Positions 8,706 to 17,731 of a DNA stretch of 64,000 nucleotides are shown one piece after another. The notes under the pieces were generated by a model. It ran no database searches. It worked only from the letters and a program-made list of their open reading frames with translations, and was not told the DNA's origin. Position numbers and translations under genes: made by a program. Origin of the DNA: an uncultured Acetatifactor sp. (GTDB taxonomy: Bacteria > Bacillota > Clostridia > Lachnospirales > Lachnospiraceae); the NCBI GenBank assembly GCA_904501885.1, contig CAJGCP010000011.1:1-64000 (forward strand). Reading direction: 5' to 3'. The stretch's first letter is position 1; every line of letters starts with the position of its first letter.

Positions 8706-10392
8706 ATGGGTGGTATTGGCAGGCGCAGCTTTGTGGGTCGGATGGATGACTTGCCCCATGCAGGCGGAGGCGGGGACCATTTTTGACAGCCCTTATGTGG
8801 AGTTGACCGAGGATGGGGGCGCGTGGACGACCTGCAAGGGAGAAACCCACAAGCAATACTACGACAAGGGATACGTGATTGAAACAGAGAACGAAAGTGC
8901 CCTGCGTCTATTACAGGAGGGAGAACATTATTATATATATGAAAGAACCGGGTCAATTCCTGTGGGAAGATGGATCGTGGAACATAAATTTTCCTTTTGT
9001 GTACATGACAGTTATCCGAAGGAAGGAGAGGACTTCCACGGGATCGTTTATAACAGGGATTCCTGCGGTAGGCCATATTGCCAGGGATGGATTGCCTATT
9101 GTGTGGATTGTGAAGAGAAAATCATCAATTTGCTCATGTATATGTGCGATGAGGCAGTGAAAAGTATTGATTATCTGGAAACCGGAACGGACTACTATTA
9201 TTTATGCCCCTACTGTAATAATTTGGAGCAGGCCCGTTTGATAGAGCCCCACGCATGTAAAGGCATATCTAAGAACCAATATCGCATTACATATCACGTA
9301 AATACAGAAGAATACATCATGGGGGAGATGGCGGACAGCTTCCATATATATGATAATGCTACTTATTATAATGGAGAAAAAGTAACTCCCCAGACTGCGT
9401 TATCACCTCTGAAGTACTCTGTGCCGGGCTATACCTTCCAGGGATGGAATACGGCACCGGATGGCAGTGGTGTGTGGTATCGGGACGGGGAGGAGATACA
9501 GAATCTATGTAGTTATGACTGTTATGAGGATGGCGTATGGGGGACAGTGCCCCTTTATGCCCAATGGATGAAAATCGGCAGTGGAACTTTGATTATAGAC
9601 CCCGGGGCCGGTAGGTATCAGGGGCAGGAAGGGCTGCAGCGGTTTCTGCGTGTGCAAGGTACGGTGCTGTCTTTGGAACAGGCACAGGTGGAGGCCCCTT
9701 CCGGGGGCAAGGTGACATTTGAAACCAATGGTGGAGAGCCCATAGCACCTGCGTATGCCCGGGGATATTTTTCGGGATGGGAACCCGGGAACCCATTTTG
9801 TGGAACCTTGGAAGGAGACAATTATATCTTTTCCGGACCGGATGGATGTCTGGATACCATTTGTATCAAGTACGATTTTGAGGGGATATATCTTCCCACG
9901 CCGATACGTGGGAGTGATACTTTCACGGGATGGTATTTGGATGAGGAATTGCAAGACAAAGTCCATACCATAGAGGGGTGTTATTTTCCCTCGGAAAATG
10001 TGACTTTATACGCCGGTTGGGAGCAACCCCCACCGGAAGCAAGTGTATCCAAGGGGCTGGAGGCTGTAACGCAAAGAATCCTTTCTCCCCATGCGCCTCT
10101 ATTTCAAAGAGGGGAGAGTGGCACGCTGACTGTACGGGCTTGGGGGTATCCTAAAACCTTGACCATAGAATTTCCGGGTCCGCTACAGGAATACAGTATG
10201 CATAAAGTGTATGAGGGTCAGGAGCAAGAGCGGGTAGAACAGATAGAGTTTATGATTCCCTTGTACGATATTGCGGACGGGACTTATGAGATTCAAATCT
10301 TTGCTACCTACCCGGAGGGGACGGATGCTGTAGTCAACACACTGAAGGTAAAGGGCACTATTTTGAGCGAGTTGCGGACAAGGCTAAGGTGA
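8656..10392 (+). CDS. Secreted Cys-rich protein with InlB-type repeats
   Basis: The 578-residue protein starts at ATG 8656 (GGAG 7 nt before); GTG 8698 would begin right at the signal peptide and is a real alternative. The signal segment ends near AEAG. Residues 60-201 hold ten Cys including two CxxC pairs (149/152 and 184/187), suggesting zinc binding or disulfides. From about 208 onward there are Listeria-Bacteroides (InlB B) repeats, seen as YTFQGWNTAPDG...LYAQW and TFTGWYLDEE...LYAGW. A beta-rich C-terminus follows, with no LPxTG motif. Its place inside a Tad operon suggests a surface or pilus-associated adhesin. I do not recognise the N-terminal domain. Confidence 0.7.
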   Translation: MRSWQRGASERLRYVIKWVVLAGAALWVGWMTCPMQAEAGTIFDSPYVELTEDGGAWTTCKGETHKQYYDKGYVIETENESALRLLQEGEHYYIYERTGSIPVGRWIVEHKFSFCVHDSYPKEGEDFHGIVYNRDSCGRPYCQGWIAYCVDCEEKIINLLMYMCDEAVKSIDYLETGTDYYYLCPYCNNLEQARLIEPHACKGISKNQYRITYHVNTEEYIMGEMADSFHIYDNATYYNGEKVTPQTALSPLKYSVPGYTFQGWNTAPDGSGVWYRDGEEIQNLCSYDCYEDGVWGTVPLYAQWMKIGSGTLIIDPGAGRYQGQEGLQRFLRVQGTVLSLEQAQVEAPSGGKVTFETNGGEPIAPAYARGYFSGWEPGNPFCGTLEGDNYIFSGPDGCLDTICIKYDFEGIYLPTPIRGSDTFTGWYLDEELQDKVHTIEGCYFPSENVTLYAGWEQPPPEASVSKGLEAVTQRILSPHAPLFQRGESGTLTVRAWGYPKTLTIEFPGPLQEYSMHKVYEGQEQERVEQIEFMIPLYDIADGTYEIQIFATYPEGTDAVVNTLKVKGTILSELRTRLR

Positions 10393-11024
10393 TGAATGAG
10401 ATGGAAAAAAGTTGGATCTATAGCGTGATAGTTGTTGCCCTTGTGGTGTTTCTAAACTTTCAAATCATAGAAAAATGGGACAGTAAGATGAAAATTGCAA
10501 GAAGCCGCTGGTGGTTGCTATTCTGGTGTTGCGTCCTCTGTGGAAATTGTGCAGCGCAAACCGGAAGGCACTGGCTTTGCGTGTCTGTAATCCTGGGGTG
10601 CCTTATGACTGCATGCGTGACGGATATGCTATATTATAAGGTATATAATTTCCTTTGGTGGATCAGTGGCGGTGCAGCAGGATGTATGGTGTTGCGCTTG
10701 TGGATAGAAAAGTTCCGGGACAGAGATTTTTATGAAGGGCTATGCGGATTGGTACTATTTTTACTGTTGCAATTCTTCCTTTTTGCTAAAATGTACGGTA
10801 GGGCGGATTGTTATGCATTTTCTGTCTGTGCCGTCGCGGAATTTGGCTTAGGTATGCATATTTTTGAATTTTTATTGCATATGATAGTTGCATATGTAAT
10901 TTTATTCATTATTCAACTAATAAGAAAAAATATCGCAAAATCGGGAAATTTAAAGGTTTCGGTTGCTTTTATACCGTATATTACTGCAAGTTTTTTGATT
11001 TTTATGCATAAATATGCAATTTAG
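10392..11024 (+). CDS. Prepilin peptidase, CpaA/TadV type (A24 family)
   Basis: This polytopic membrane protein of about 210 residues carries both catalytic aspartate motifs of type IV prepilin peptidases: TDMLYYKVYN early and GRADCYAF (a GxxD variant) later. It lacks the N-terminal methylase zinc domain, as usual for the CpaA/TadV branch. It should cleave the Flp-like and TadE-like precursors encoded upstream. ATG 10392 overlaps the previous stop; ATG 10401 has a better-spaced AAGGTGA and may be the real start. It is the last gene of the operon. Confidence 0.82.
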   Translation: MNEMEKSWIYSVIVVALVVFLNFQIIEKWDSKMKIARSRWWLLFWCCVLCGNCAAQTGRHWLCVSVILGCLMTACVTDMLYYKVYNFLWWISGGAAGCMVLRLWIEKFRDRDFYEGLCGLVLFLLLQFFLFAKMYGRADCYAFSVCAVAEFGLGMHIFEFLLHMIVAYVILFIIQLIRKNIAKSGNLKVSVAFIPYITASFLIFMHKYAI

Positions 11025-11027
11025 GGG

Positions 11028-11057
11028 TTGACTTTTGTATAGAAAGAGTGTTATAGT
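11028..11057 (+). promoter_or_regulatory. Promoter of the amino-acid ABC transporter operon
   Basis: TTGACT is followed after 18 nt by an extended -10, TGTTATAGT. It directly follows the Tad operon with no visible terminator in between. Confidence 0.7.
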
Positions 11058-11145
11058 GGTCACACGAAGTGAAAGAGCCAAATAAAAAGGCAAAAAATCA
11101 AAAAGAATTCACCGAAAATAAGGTGACAATAAGGAGGAAACAAAA

Positions 11146-11964
11146 ATGAAAAAATTATTGGCAGCAGTAATGGCAGTTGTTATGTGCATGGCTATGCTTA
11201 CCGCATGTGGCACAGAAACACCTGCAAGTGTAGCAAGTGACGCAGTGAGCGCAGAAGCAAGTGATGCAGCAAGCGCAGAGGCAAGTGATGTAGCAGATGT
11301 AGCAACATTGGTAGTTGGTACCAACGCAGAATTCCCTCCCTTCGAGTATCTCGGAGATGACGGCGAAGTGGCTGGATTCGAAGTTGACCTGTTGGAAGCT
11401 ATGGCTGAGAAGATGGGTGTTGAAATCGAATGGCAGAATATGGAGTTCGGCGCAATCGTTGCAGCAATTGGAACCAAGATTGATTTGGGTATGTCCGGTA
11501 TGACCATCACCGAAGAGCGTCTTCAGACCGTTGACTTCTCTGAACCTTACTTTGAGGCAGTTCAGTATGTTATGGTTGCAGAAGGTTCTGATATCGCTAC
11601 CAGCGATGATTTGAAGAACAAGGTACTTGGTTCTCAGTTGGGAACCACCGGTAACTACTTTGCAGAGGAAATCGAAGGTGCTGAGGTAAAGACCTATGAT
11701 ACTTTCGTTGATGCTGTAAATGACCTGGTTGCAGGACGTTTGGATGCAGTTATCATTGACAAGGATCCCGCAATTGTATTTGCAGGCCAGAATGAAGGTA
11801 AGGTTGTAGCATTGCCCGGTGACCAGTTTAATTTCGAAGCAGAGCTTTATGGTATTGCAATGCCTAAGGGATCTGAGTGGGCAGAGAAACTCAACGCAGC
11901 TTTGGCTGAGGTAAAGGCTGATGGTACCTACGACGCATTGATTGCTGAGTACTTTATCGACTAA
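11146..11964 (+). CDS. Polar amino-acid ABC transporter substrate-binding lipoprotein
   Basis: The 272-residue protein begins with a lipoprotein signal ending LTAC (lipidated Cys21). A low-complexity Ala/Ser/Glu/Asp linker (22-53) is followed by an SBP_bac_3 domain with NAEFPPFEY near its start and DLGMSGMTITEERLQTVDFS. It captures an amino acid outside the cell for the permease and ATPase encoded next. The family covers glutamine, histidine, arginine and cystine binders; the sequence alone does not fix the ligand. A strong AAGGAGG precedes the ATG. Confidence 0.9.
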   Translation: MKKLLAAVMAVVMCMAMLTACGTETPASVASDAVSAEASDAASAEASDVADVATLVVGTNAEFPPFEYLGDDGEVAGFEVDLLEAMAEKMGVEIEWQNMEFGAIVAAIGTKIDLGMSGMTITEERLQTVDFSEPYFEAVQYVMVAEGSDIATSDDLKNKVLGSQLGTTGNYFAEEIEGAEVKTYDTFVDAVNDLVAGRLDAVIIDKDPAIVFAGQNEGKVVALPGDQFNFEAELYGIAMPKGSEWAEKLNAALAEVKADGTYDALIAEYFID

Positions 11965-11978
11965 ATAAGAACTGTACA

Positions 11979-12011
11979 GAGGATAATGGCCTCGCCATTA
12001 TCCTCTTTTTT
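11979..12011 (+). terminator. Intercistronic terminator between binding protein and permease
   Basis: A perfect 12-bp stem with a CTC loop is followed by six T. Because the operon continues 29 nt later, it probably acts as a partial terminator that makes the binding protein more abundant than the permease and ATPase. Confidence 0.88.
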
Positions 12012-12039
12012 ACTGAATGGAAACAGATGAGGTAGAAAG

Positions 12040-12753
12040 ATGGAATGGTATGCTAAATTATCTGAAACTGAATTGGCTAAAAAAATCACAGCAGCATTTA
12101 TTACCGAGAGCCGCTGGAAATTATATTTCGAAGGCTTGGGTGTTACCTTGCAGGTGTCATTGTTTGCTGTGATTATCGGTATTGTTATCGGTACCATTGT
12201 GGCGATTATGAAGCTTTCCACAAAGAAGAATGGAAAGCCCACCATATTGTCACACATTGCAAATATCTATATTGATATTATTCGTGGAACACCTGCGGTA
12301 TTGCAGCTGTTGATTATGTATTACGGTGTGTTTTATTTCAGCCGAAACGCGGTTTTGGTTGCGGCCATATCCTTTGGTATCAACTCCGGTGCATATGTGG
12401 CGGAAATTATCCGAGCGGGTATTTTGGCGGTGGATAAGGGACAGACAGAGGCGGGACGCAGCCTGGGTCTTTCCGGCGCACAGACAATGATTTATATTGT
12501 ATTACCACAGGCGTTTAAGAATGTGTTGCCTCCTTTGGTGAACGAGTTTATCGTGCTGATTAAGGAAACCGCCATCGTAGGTTATGTGGGCTTGAGCGAT
12601 TTGACCCGTGTGGCAAATCAGATTCGAAGCAAAACCTATGACGCATTTACATCCTTAATAGGTGCGGCTGTGCTTTACTTTATTTTGGTTAAGATACTGA
12701 CCAAACTGTTGGGAATTTTGGAGAGGAGGTTGCGCAAGAGTGATAGACGTTAA
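12040..12753 (+). CDS. Polar amino-acid ABC transporter permease
   Basis: This 237-residue HisM/GlnP-type inner-membrane protein has an N-terminal amphipathic region, about five membrane helices and the EAA loop [20 protein letters not shown] that docks on the ATPase. One permease gene only is present, so the channel is presumably a homodimer. Its 3' end overlaps the ATPase start by 14 nt, consistent with coupled translation. Confidence 0.92.
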   Translation: MEWYAKLSETELAKKITAAFITESRWKLYFEGLGVTLQVSLFAVIIGIVIGTIVAIMKLSTKKNGKPTILSHIANIYIDIIRGTPAVLQLLIMYYGVFYFSRNAVLVAAISFGINSGAYVAEIIRAGILAVDKGQTEAGRSLGLSGAQTMIYIVLPQAFKNVLPPLVNEFIVLIKETAIVGYVGLSDLTRVANQIRSKTYDAFTSLIGAAVLYFILVKILTKLLGILERRLRKSDRR

Positions 12754-13462
12754 GAATCTATATAAAAAATTTGACGATTTGGAAGTGCTCAAGGGCGTAA
12801 ACTACCATATCAATCCGGGTGAAAAGATTGTAATTGTAGGACCTTCCGGTTCCGGTAAAAGTACATTCTTACGTTGTCTGAACCTTCTGGAAACTCCAAC
12901 GGCAGGAGAAATTGTATTTGATGGCGAAGTGATTACCGATCCTAAGACAGATATCAATCAGGTGCGTCGCCATATGGGAATGGTATTCCAGCATTTTAAT
13001 CTGTTTAACAATCTTACCATATTGGAAAACATTACATTGGCTCCCGTGAAGTTGAAAATCATGACAGAAGCGGAAGCCAAAGAGAAAGCCATGCAACTTT
13101 TGGAAAGAGTTGGTCTGGTGGACAAGGCAGATGCCTATCCCAGTTCCTTAAGCGGTGGACAGAAGCAGAGAATTGCCATCGTGCGCTCCTTGGCCATGAA
13201 TCCTAAGGTAATGCTGTTTGATGAGCCCACTTCTGCATTGGATCCTGAGATGGTTGGAGAAGTTCTGGAAGTTATGAAGGAACTGGCAGACGCAGGCATG
13301 ACCATGGTGGTGGTGACTCATGAAATGGGCTTTGCCAAAGAAGTGGGTACCAAGGTGCTCTTTATGGACGAGGGAAATATCGTGGAAGAAAATACACCCG
13401 AAGAGTTTTTCTCCAATCCCCGGAGCCCCAGATTACAGGAATTCCTGTCCAAAGTGTTGTAA
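12740..13462 (+). CDS. Polar amino-acid ABC transporter ATP-binding protein
   Basis: This 240-residue ATPase of the GlnQ/HisP type starts at GTG 12740 inside the end of the permease gene. It shows Walker [10 protein letters not shown], the Q-loop in [12 protein letters not shown], the signature LSGGQKQR, Walker [13 protein letters not shown] and the switch His in [10 protein letters not shown]. It energises uptake of the amino acid delivered by the lipoprotein encoded upstream. Confidence 0.94.
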   Translation: MIDVKNLYKKFDDLEVLKGVNYHINPGEKIVIVGPSGSGKSTFLRCLNLLETPTAGEIVFDGEVITDPKTDINQVRRHMGMVFQHFNLFNNLTILENITLAPVKLKIMTEAEAKEKAMQLLERVGLVDKADAYPSSLSGGQKQRIAIVRSLAMNPKVMLFDEPTSALDPEMVGEVLEVMKELADAGMTMVVVTHEMGFAKEVGTKVLFMDEGNIVEENTPEEFFSNPRSPRLQEFLSKVL

Positions 13463-13478
13463 TAGGTGAGGAATACAG

Positions 13479-14270
13479 ATGGAAGCATACGGAGATTTTT
13501 CCGAAGTATATGATGAATTTATGGACAACGTGCCCTATGAAGAGTGGGCTGAACGTCTGGATGAATTGATTCAGAAATATGGTGTTACGGACAAAAAGAA
13601 AGACAGCACAGATGCGTTGGAATCAGAGAGAAACCTTGTATTGGATTTGGGCTGTGGCACGGGTACGTTGACGGAGATAATGTATCATAAAGGTTATGAT
13701 TGCATGGGCGTGGATCTTTCCGCGTCCATGTTAAATATTGCTATGGAGAAGCAGACCCAGCACGGCACTGACATTCTATATCTTTGCCAGGATATGAGAG
13801 AGTTGGAATTGTATAGCACTGTGGGCTGTATCTACAGTGTTTGCGATTCAGTGAACTATATCTTGGAGGAGGATGAATTAGAGCAGGTGTTTTCCTTGGT
13901 CAATAATTATCTTTATCCTCAAGGTATCTTTATTTTTGATTTTAATACGGAATACAAATATGCGCAGGTGATCGGAAATAGCACCATCGCCGAAAACCGT
14001 GAGGATTCCGCATTTATTTGGGAAAATTATTACGATGAAGAAACCCATATTAATGAATACGATTTGACTGTGTTTGTGCGGGAAGAAGAGGAAACCTTCC
14101 GGCGTTTCACAGAGACCCATTATCAGAGGGGATACACTCTGGAGGAGATGGAAAGACTGGTAGAAAACGCCGGACTGACACTGCTCCAGGTGATGGATGT
14201 GGATACAGGACTTGCTCCTACGCCCACCAGTGAACGAATTTGCATCGTGGCAAGGGAGTCCGGAAAATAA
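13479..14270 (+). CDS. SAM-dependent methyltransferase, class I
   Basis: This 263-residue cytoplasmic protein has SAM-binding motif I VLDLGCGTGTLTE and motif II YDCMGVDLSASML. A motif near YSVCDSVNYILEEDELE is typical of the YqeM-like/Methyltransf_25 group. The substrate cannot be inferred. It lies 16 nt after the ABC ATPase gene and 18 nt before hslO, so it may belong to either transcript. Orthologs are often found next to hslO in Lachnospiraceae-like genomes, which I recall but cannot check here. Confidence 0.85.
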   Translation: MEAYGDFSEVYDEFMDNVPYEEWAERLDELIQKYGVTDKKKDSTDALESERNLVLDLGCGTGTLTEIMYHKGYDCMGVDLSASMLNIAMEKQTQHGTDILYLCQDMRELELYSTVGCIYSVCDSVNYILEEDELEQVFSLVNNYLYPQGIFIFDFNTEYKYAQVIGNSTIAENREDSAFIWENYYDEETHINEYDLTVFVREEEETFRRFTETHYQRGYTLEEMERLVENAGLTLLQVMDVDTGLAPTPTSERICIVARESGK

Positions 14271-14288
14271 AAAGGAAATATAAAAATT

Positions 14289-15170
14289 ATGACAGATTAT
14301 ATTGTGAGAGCAACCGCAGCCAATGCGCAGATTCGCGCGTTTGCCTGTGTGACAAAAGAAACGGTGGAAGCGGCCAGACAGGCACATAACACAAGCCCTG
14401 TGATTACGGCGGCATTGGGAAGACTTTTGAGTGCAGGTGCTATGATGGGTGCCATGCTGAAAGGTGAAAAGGATCTTTTGACTTTACAGATCAAAGGGGA
14501 TGGCCCGGTGGGCAGTATCACGGTGACAGCAGATGCGCAGGGTAAAGTCAAAGGTTACCCCCTTGTTCCGGATGTGATTTTGCCCGCCAATGCAGTGGGC
14601 AAGCTGGATGTTTCCGGTGCGTTGGGAAATGGTATGCTGCGTATTATCAAGGACATGGGATTGAAAGAGCCCTATGTGGGACAAACCCAGCTGCAGACCG
14701 GAGAAATTGCGGAGGATTTGACCTATTATTTTGCAACCTCGGAGCAGACTCCTTCTTCAGTAGGATTGGGCGTGCTGATGGAGAAAAATAACACGGTGAA
14801 ACAGGCTGGCGGTTTTATTTTGCAGTTGATGCCTTTTGCAGAGGATGCTTTGATTGATAAACTGGAAGAGAATCTCTCCAAGATTACTTCCGTGACCGCC
14901 CTGTTGGATGAGGGGAACACCCCGGAGCAGATGTTGGAAGTGCTCTTGGAAGGTATGGAACCGGAGTTTTCCGAGGTCACACCCATCAAATGGCAGTGTG
15001 ACTGTAACAGAGGCAGAATTGAGAAAGTGTTGTTCAGCTTAGGGCGAAAAGAGCTGAAAAGTATGATTGACGACGGAGAAGAAATTGAGGTAAATTGCCA
15101 GTTTTGCAATACCCACTACAAATTCTCTGTGGAAGAATTGCAAGAGATTTATCGGCAGCAGAAAAAGTAA
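14289..15170 (+). CDS. hslO: Redox-regulated chaperone Hsp33
   Basis: This 293-residue protein is of full Hsp33 length. The C-terminal zinc switch is complete: CDC at 237-239 and CQFC at 270-273. Oxidation of these Cys releases zinc and activates a holdase that protects unfolding proteins during oxidative stress, meaningful for an anaerobe. The N-terminal core includes MTDYIVRATAANAQIRAFA. An AAAGGAAAT site precedes the ATG and a terminator follows. Confidence 0.95.
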   Translation: MTDYIVRATAANAQIRAFACVTKETVEAARQAHNTSPVITAALGRLLSAGAMMGAMLKGEKDLLTLQIKGDGPVGSITVTADAQGKVKGYPLVPDVILPANAVGKLDVSGALGNGMLRIIKDMGLKEPYVGQTQLQTGEIAEDLTYYFATSEQTPSSVGLGVLMEKNNTVKQAGGFILQLMPFAEDALIDKLEENLSKITSVTALLDEGNTPEQMLEVLLEGMEPEFSEVTPIKWQCDCNRGRIEKVLFSLGRKELKSMIDDGEEIEVNCQFCNTHYKFSVEELQEIYRQQKK

Positions 15171-15210
15171 AACAAAGCAAGAAAGTAAAACGAAGTAAAA
15201 AACGAAAGAA

Positions 15211-15254
15211 AACATCTTCCTGCGGGGGTTAGACTGGCAGGAAGATGTTTTTAT
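15211..15254 (+). terminator. Intrinsic terminator after hslO
   Basis: A 13-bp stem (15211-15223 with 15237-15249) ends in a T-run. The converging gene on the minus strand begins its 3' end about 30 nt farther on. Confidence 0.85.
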
Positions 15255-15285
15255 TTCACAGGAATTTCTGCTTGTTGGACTGCTA

Positions 15286-15789
15286 TTATTGATAACGGGC
15301 CTTTTCTAATATGCCGTTGATGGCTTCCAACAATACCAAAGAGGTGTATTTTCTTTCCGGTGTGTAGGAGATGCCCTCTGTGGTCTGCATGGTACAGACC
15401 TGGGATTGGATATCATCAAAAGTGGGCTCTAAAAGGGGATACATGGTGGTCACTGCATCGTCCAAATTCAGCATCTGAATGGAGGTGACGGCGTATTGGT
15501 TGACGGTCACTTCCAAATCCACAGACTGATTGCCCAAACGGATCTCGGAAGTGTAAACTCCGGGCTGATATCTTGTCATCGGAGCGGAAGAACTCTGGGG
15601 CAGGAAGGACGCACCGGGAGAAGTGCCGGGGGTGCTTACAGGTGGCTGCTGGGGAGTGGTGTGATTATCGTTTCCCGAAAAAAACATAGAAACCACCAAG
15701 ATAAATAGTACAATTCCGAGAATTGCGAAGATTGCCGTATAGAGAACTTCTTTTTTATGTAATACGATGATTTTGGTTTTTGCGCTCAT
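15286..15789 (-). CDS. Membrane-anchored protein with FMN-bind-like C-terminal domain
   Basis: The protein has 167 residues: a short basic N-terminus, one membrane helix (about 15-39), a Pro/Ser/Thr-rich linker (44-70) and an extracytoplasmic domain of about 95 residues. The domain, with YQPGVYTSEIRLGNQSVDLEVTV, resembles small FMN_bind domains in layout but has no SGAT-type flavin attachment motif. I would call its function unknown. It faces dapF, which is divergently transcribed. Confidence 0.6.
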   Translation of the reverse strand: MSAKTKIIVLHKKEVLYTAIFAILGIVLFILVVSMFFSGNDNHTTPQQPPVSTPGTSPGASFLPQSSSAPMTRYQPGVYTSEIRLGNQSVDLEVTVNQYAVTSIQMLNLDDAVTTMYPLLEPTFDDIQSQVCTMQTTEGISYTPERKYTSLVLLEAINGILEKARYQ

Positions 15790-15884
15790 TTTGCCTCGTC
15801 ATGTTCCGTGCACGATAGTGTCACATAGAGTTTCTTTTACTAATGCTTATGTGAAACTTAATATAAATATGCAAAGAAAATTCG

Positions 15885-15912
15885 TTGCAACCCCAGGGAC
15901 TTGTGGTAAAAT
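15885..15912 (+). promoter_or_regulatory. dapF promoter
   Basis: TTGCAA is followed after 16 nt by TAAAAT, about 58 nt before the ATG. Confidence 0.65.
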
Positions 15913-15969
15913 AGAAGAAAATATATTTCATTATTATGTGCAGATAACTGAGTGCAGAAAAGAGGCAAT

Positions 15970-16815
15970 ATGAAATTCACGAAAATGCAGGGTTGTGGAA
16001 ACGACTATGTATATATCAATGGGTTTGTAGAAAAAATTTCCCAAGAGAAAAAACCAGAGCTGGCGCGTAAATTAAGTGACCGTCATTTTGGCATCGGCTC
16101 CGACGGAGTAATATTTATCAATCCGTCCTCAGAGGCAGATTTCGAAATGGAGATGTATAATGCGGACGGAAGCCGTTCGGAAATGTGCGGCAATGGTATC
16201 CGTTGTGTGGGAAAATATGTCTATGACAAAGGGCTCACAGATAAGACAAGCATCACTGTCATCAGTGGAGGTCAGATAAAATATTTGGACCTGACGGTAG
16301 AAGATGGCAAGGTAAGTAAGGTACGTGTCAACATGGGACAACCCATTCTTGAGGCATCAAAGGTGCCGGTCACTACTTCCCGTGAAAAGGCCATTGATGC
16401 CCCCATTCTCATTGAAGGAGAGGGATATAGAATGACCTGCGTATCCATGGGTAATCCCCATGCAGTGGTGTTTAAGGACCGTGTGGCAGACATGGATATT
16501 GCTGCCATTGGACCTAAGTTTGAAAACCATGAGAGGTTTCCCAATCGCACCAACACGGAGTTTGTGGAGGTATTGGATCGGGATACCTGCTTTATGCGAG
16601 TGTGGGAGCGTGGCACCGGAGAGACATTGGCCTGCGGTACCGGCTGTTGTGCGACAGCAGTGGCATGTGTCCTGAACGGGTTGACCAATCCGAAAGTCAC
16701 AGTGAAGGTGCTGGGTGGAGAATTGGAGATTGAATGGGATCAGGAAAGTAATTTGGTGTATATGACAGGACCTGCAGTGGTTGTGTTTGAAGGTGAAATA
16801 GACGAGGCAATGTAA
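15970..16815 (+). CDS. dapF: Diaminopimelate epimerase
   Basis: This 281-residue enzyme converts LL- to meso-diaminopimelate for peptidoglycan and lysine synthesis. The two catalytic cysteines sit in EMCGNGIRC (Cys73) and ACGTGCC (Cys222), as in the family. I chose ATG 15970 over an ATG six codons upstream because AGAGG lies just before it and MKFTKMQGCGND is the usual N-terminus. The gene is not next to other dap genes here. Confidence 0.95.
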   Translation: MKFTKMQGCGNDYVYINGFVEKISQEKKPELARKLSDRHFGIGSDGVIFINPSSEADFEMEMYNADGSRSEMCGNGIRCVGKYVYDKGLTDKTSITVISGGQIKYLDLTVEDGKVSKVRVNMGQPILEASKVPVTTSREKAIDAPILIEGEGYRMTCVSMGNPHAVVFKDRVADMDIAAIGPKFENHERFPNRTNTEFVEVLDRDTCFMRVWERGTGETLACGTGCCATAVACVLNGLTNPKVTVKVLGGELEIEWDQESNLVYMTGPAVVVFEGEIDEAM

Positions 16816-16836
16816 TGCCTCGTCTATTTCTTTTTT
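16796..16836 (+). terminator. dapF terminator overlapping the coding end
   Basis: A perfect 14-bp stem (16796-16809 with 16816-16829) carries the TAA stop codon in its 6-nt loop and is followed by C and six T. Confidence 0.88.
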
Positions 16837-16843
16837 ACAATAT

Positions 16844-17599
16844 TTATTTCTGCATAACGAATTCGAAAAACCGATTGGCCCACGTAGCGTTCTTGCTGTT
16901 TACCAGCACGCAGAATACGGGGTTCTCGCCGTCAATATAGTAACTGGAACGAATTGCCAATTGGTTGGTATCTCCCATATAAATACCTACGGGAACAGGG
17001 TCTGTCATCAATTCCGGTTTGCGAGGGTCGGGATAGTCGGGTTCATACTGCAGATATAGGGAATCTTCGGGCTCCTGTTGCTCCTCCATCACTTTTCTGT
17101 CAATGTAATAGAAGGAGTCTTTGTATTGTTCCAATTGCTCCGGTGTCAAATAATCTCGTACATCCATAAAAAAATCAAAGTATGCAAAGTATTCAGTTAC
17201 AAATTCCTGGGCCATCACAACATCCAATTCCTGGGAGGTCACGAAGAGCATGGTTTTCTCGATGGAGGAGTTGGTATATTCGTCCCAGTGCACCAGATCA
17301 ATATACATTGTTTCGTCCAGGATGACATCCTGGCGCTTGGTATCCAACCCCGCGTATTCTTTGAAACTTTCCGCGTAGGCACCGTCTTTTCTCAAATCCA
17401 TGGTATTATACATAGCCGCATAGAGCACGATGTCCTTTGCTGTTATGTTTTTGATGATAATGGAAAATAGTGCAATGACACAAACTGCTATGAGAATGGT
17501 TCTTGCGCCGTAATATTCTATGAAATAAGCCAGACGTTCTTTGAAGGGCTTGTCCTTGATGGCTGCCCGTTCTTCTTTGAATTCATCCATTTTTGCCAT
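16844..17599 (-). CDS. Single-pass membrane protein of unknown function
   Basis: The protein has 251 residues from ATG 17599, chosen for its AAGGAG; an upstream in-frame start has none. A charged cytoplasmic N-terminus (about 30 residues) is followed by one membrane helix (about 34-52) and an acidic extracytoplasmic domain of about 195 residues, rich in Tyr and Asp, with a C-terminal part reading NSKNATWANRFFEFV. I recognise no domain. It has its own promoter and converges on dapF. Confidence 0.7.
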   Translation of the reverse strand: MAKMDEFKEERAAIKDKPFKERLAYFIEYYGARTILIAVCVIALFSIIIKNITAKDIVLYAAMYNTMDLRKDGAYAESFKEYAGLDTKRQDVILDETMYIDLVHWDEYTNSSIEKTMLFVTSQELDVVMAQEFVTEYFAYFDFFMDVRDYLTPEQLEQYKDSFYYIDRKVMEEQQEPEDSLYLQYEPDYPDPRKPELMTDPVPVGIYMGDTNQLAIRSSYYIDGENPVFCVLVNSKNATWANRFFEFVMQK

Positions 17600-17646
17600 G
17601 ATGGGTCTCCTTGCAAATATATACGATAACATCGAGTATAAGTATG

Positions 17647-17675
17647 AGTATAAGGTTGAAAAAAGAGATTGTCAA
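17647..17675 (-). promoter_or_regulatory. Promoter of the 16844-17599 gene
   Basis: On the minus strand TTGACA, 17 nt and TATACT follow immediately after the nagB terminator. Confidence 0.75.
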
Positions 17676-17715
17676 ATAAAAAACTCCTAAACCGGGAATC
17701 CCGGAATAGGAGTTT
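17676..17715 (-). terminator. nagB terminator
   Basis: A stem of 9 bp, an AA/AA internal bulge and 5 bp with a 3-nt loop ends in TTTTTTATTT on the minus strand. Confidence 0.88.
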
Positions 17716-17731
17716 CCTTCTGTTAAAAAAA

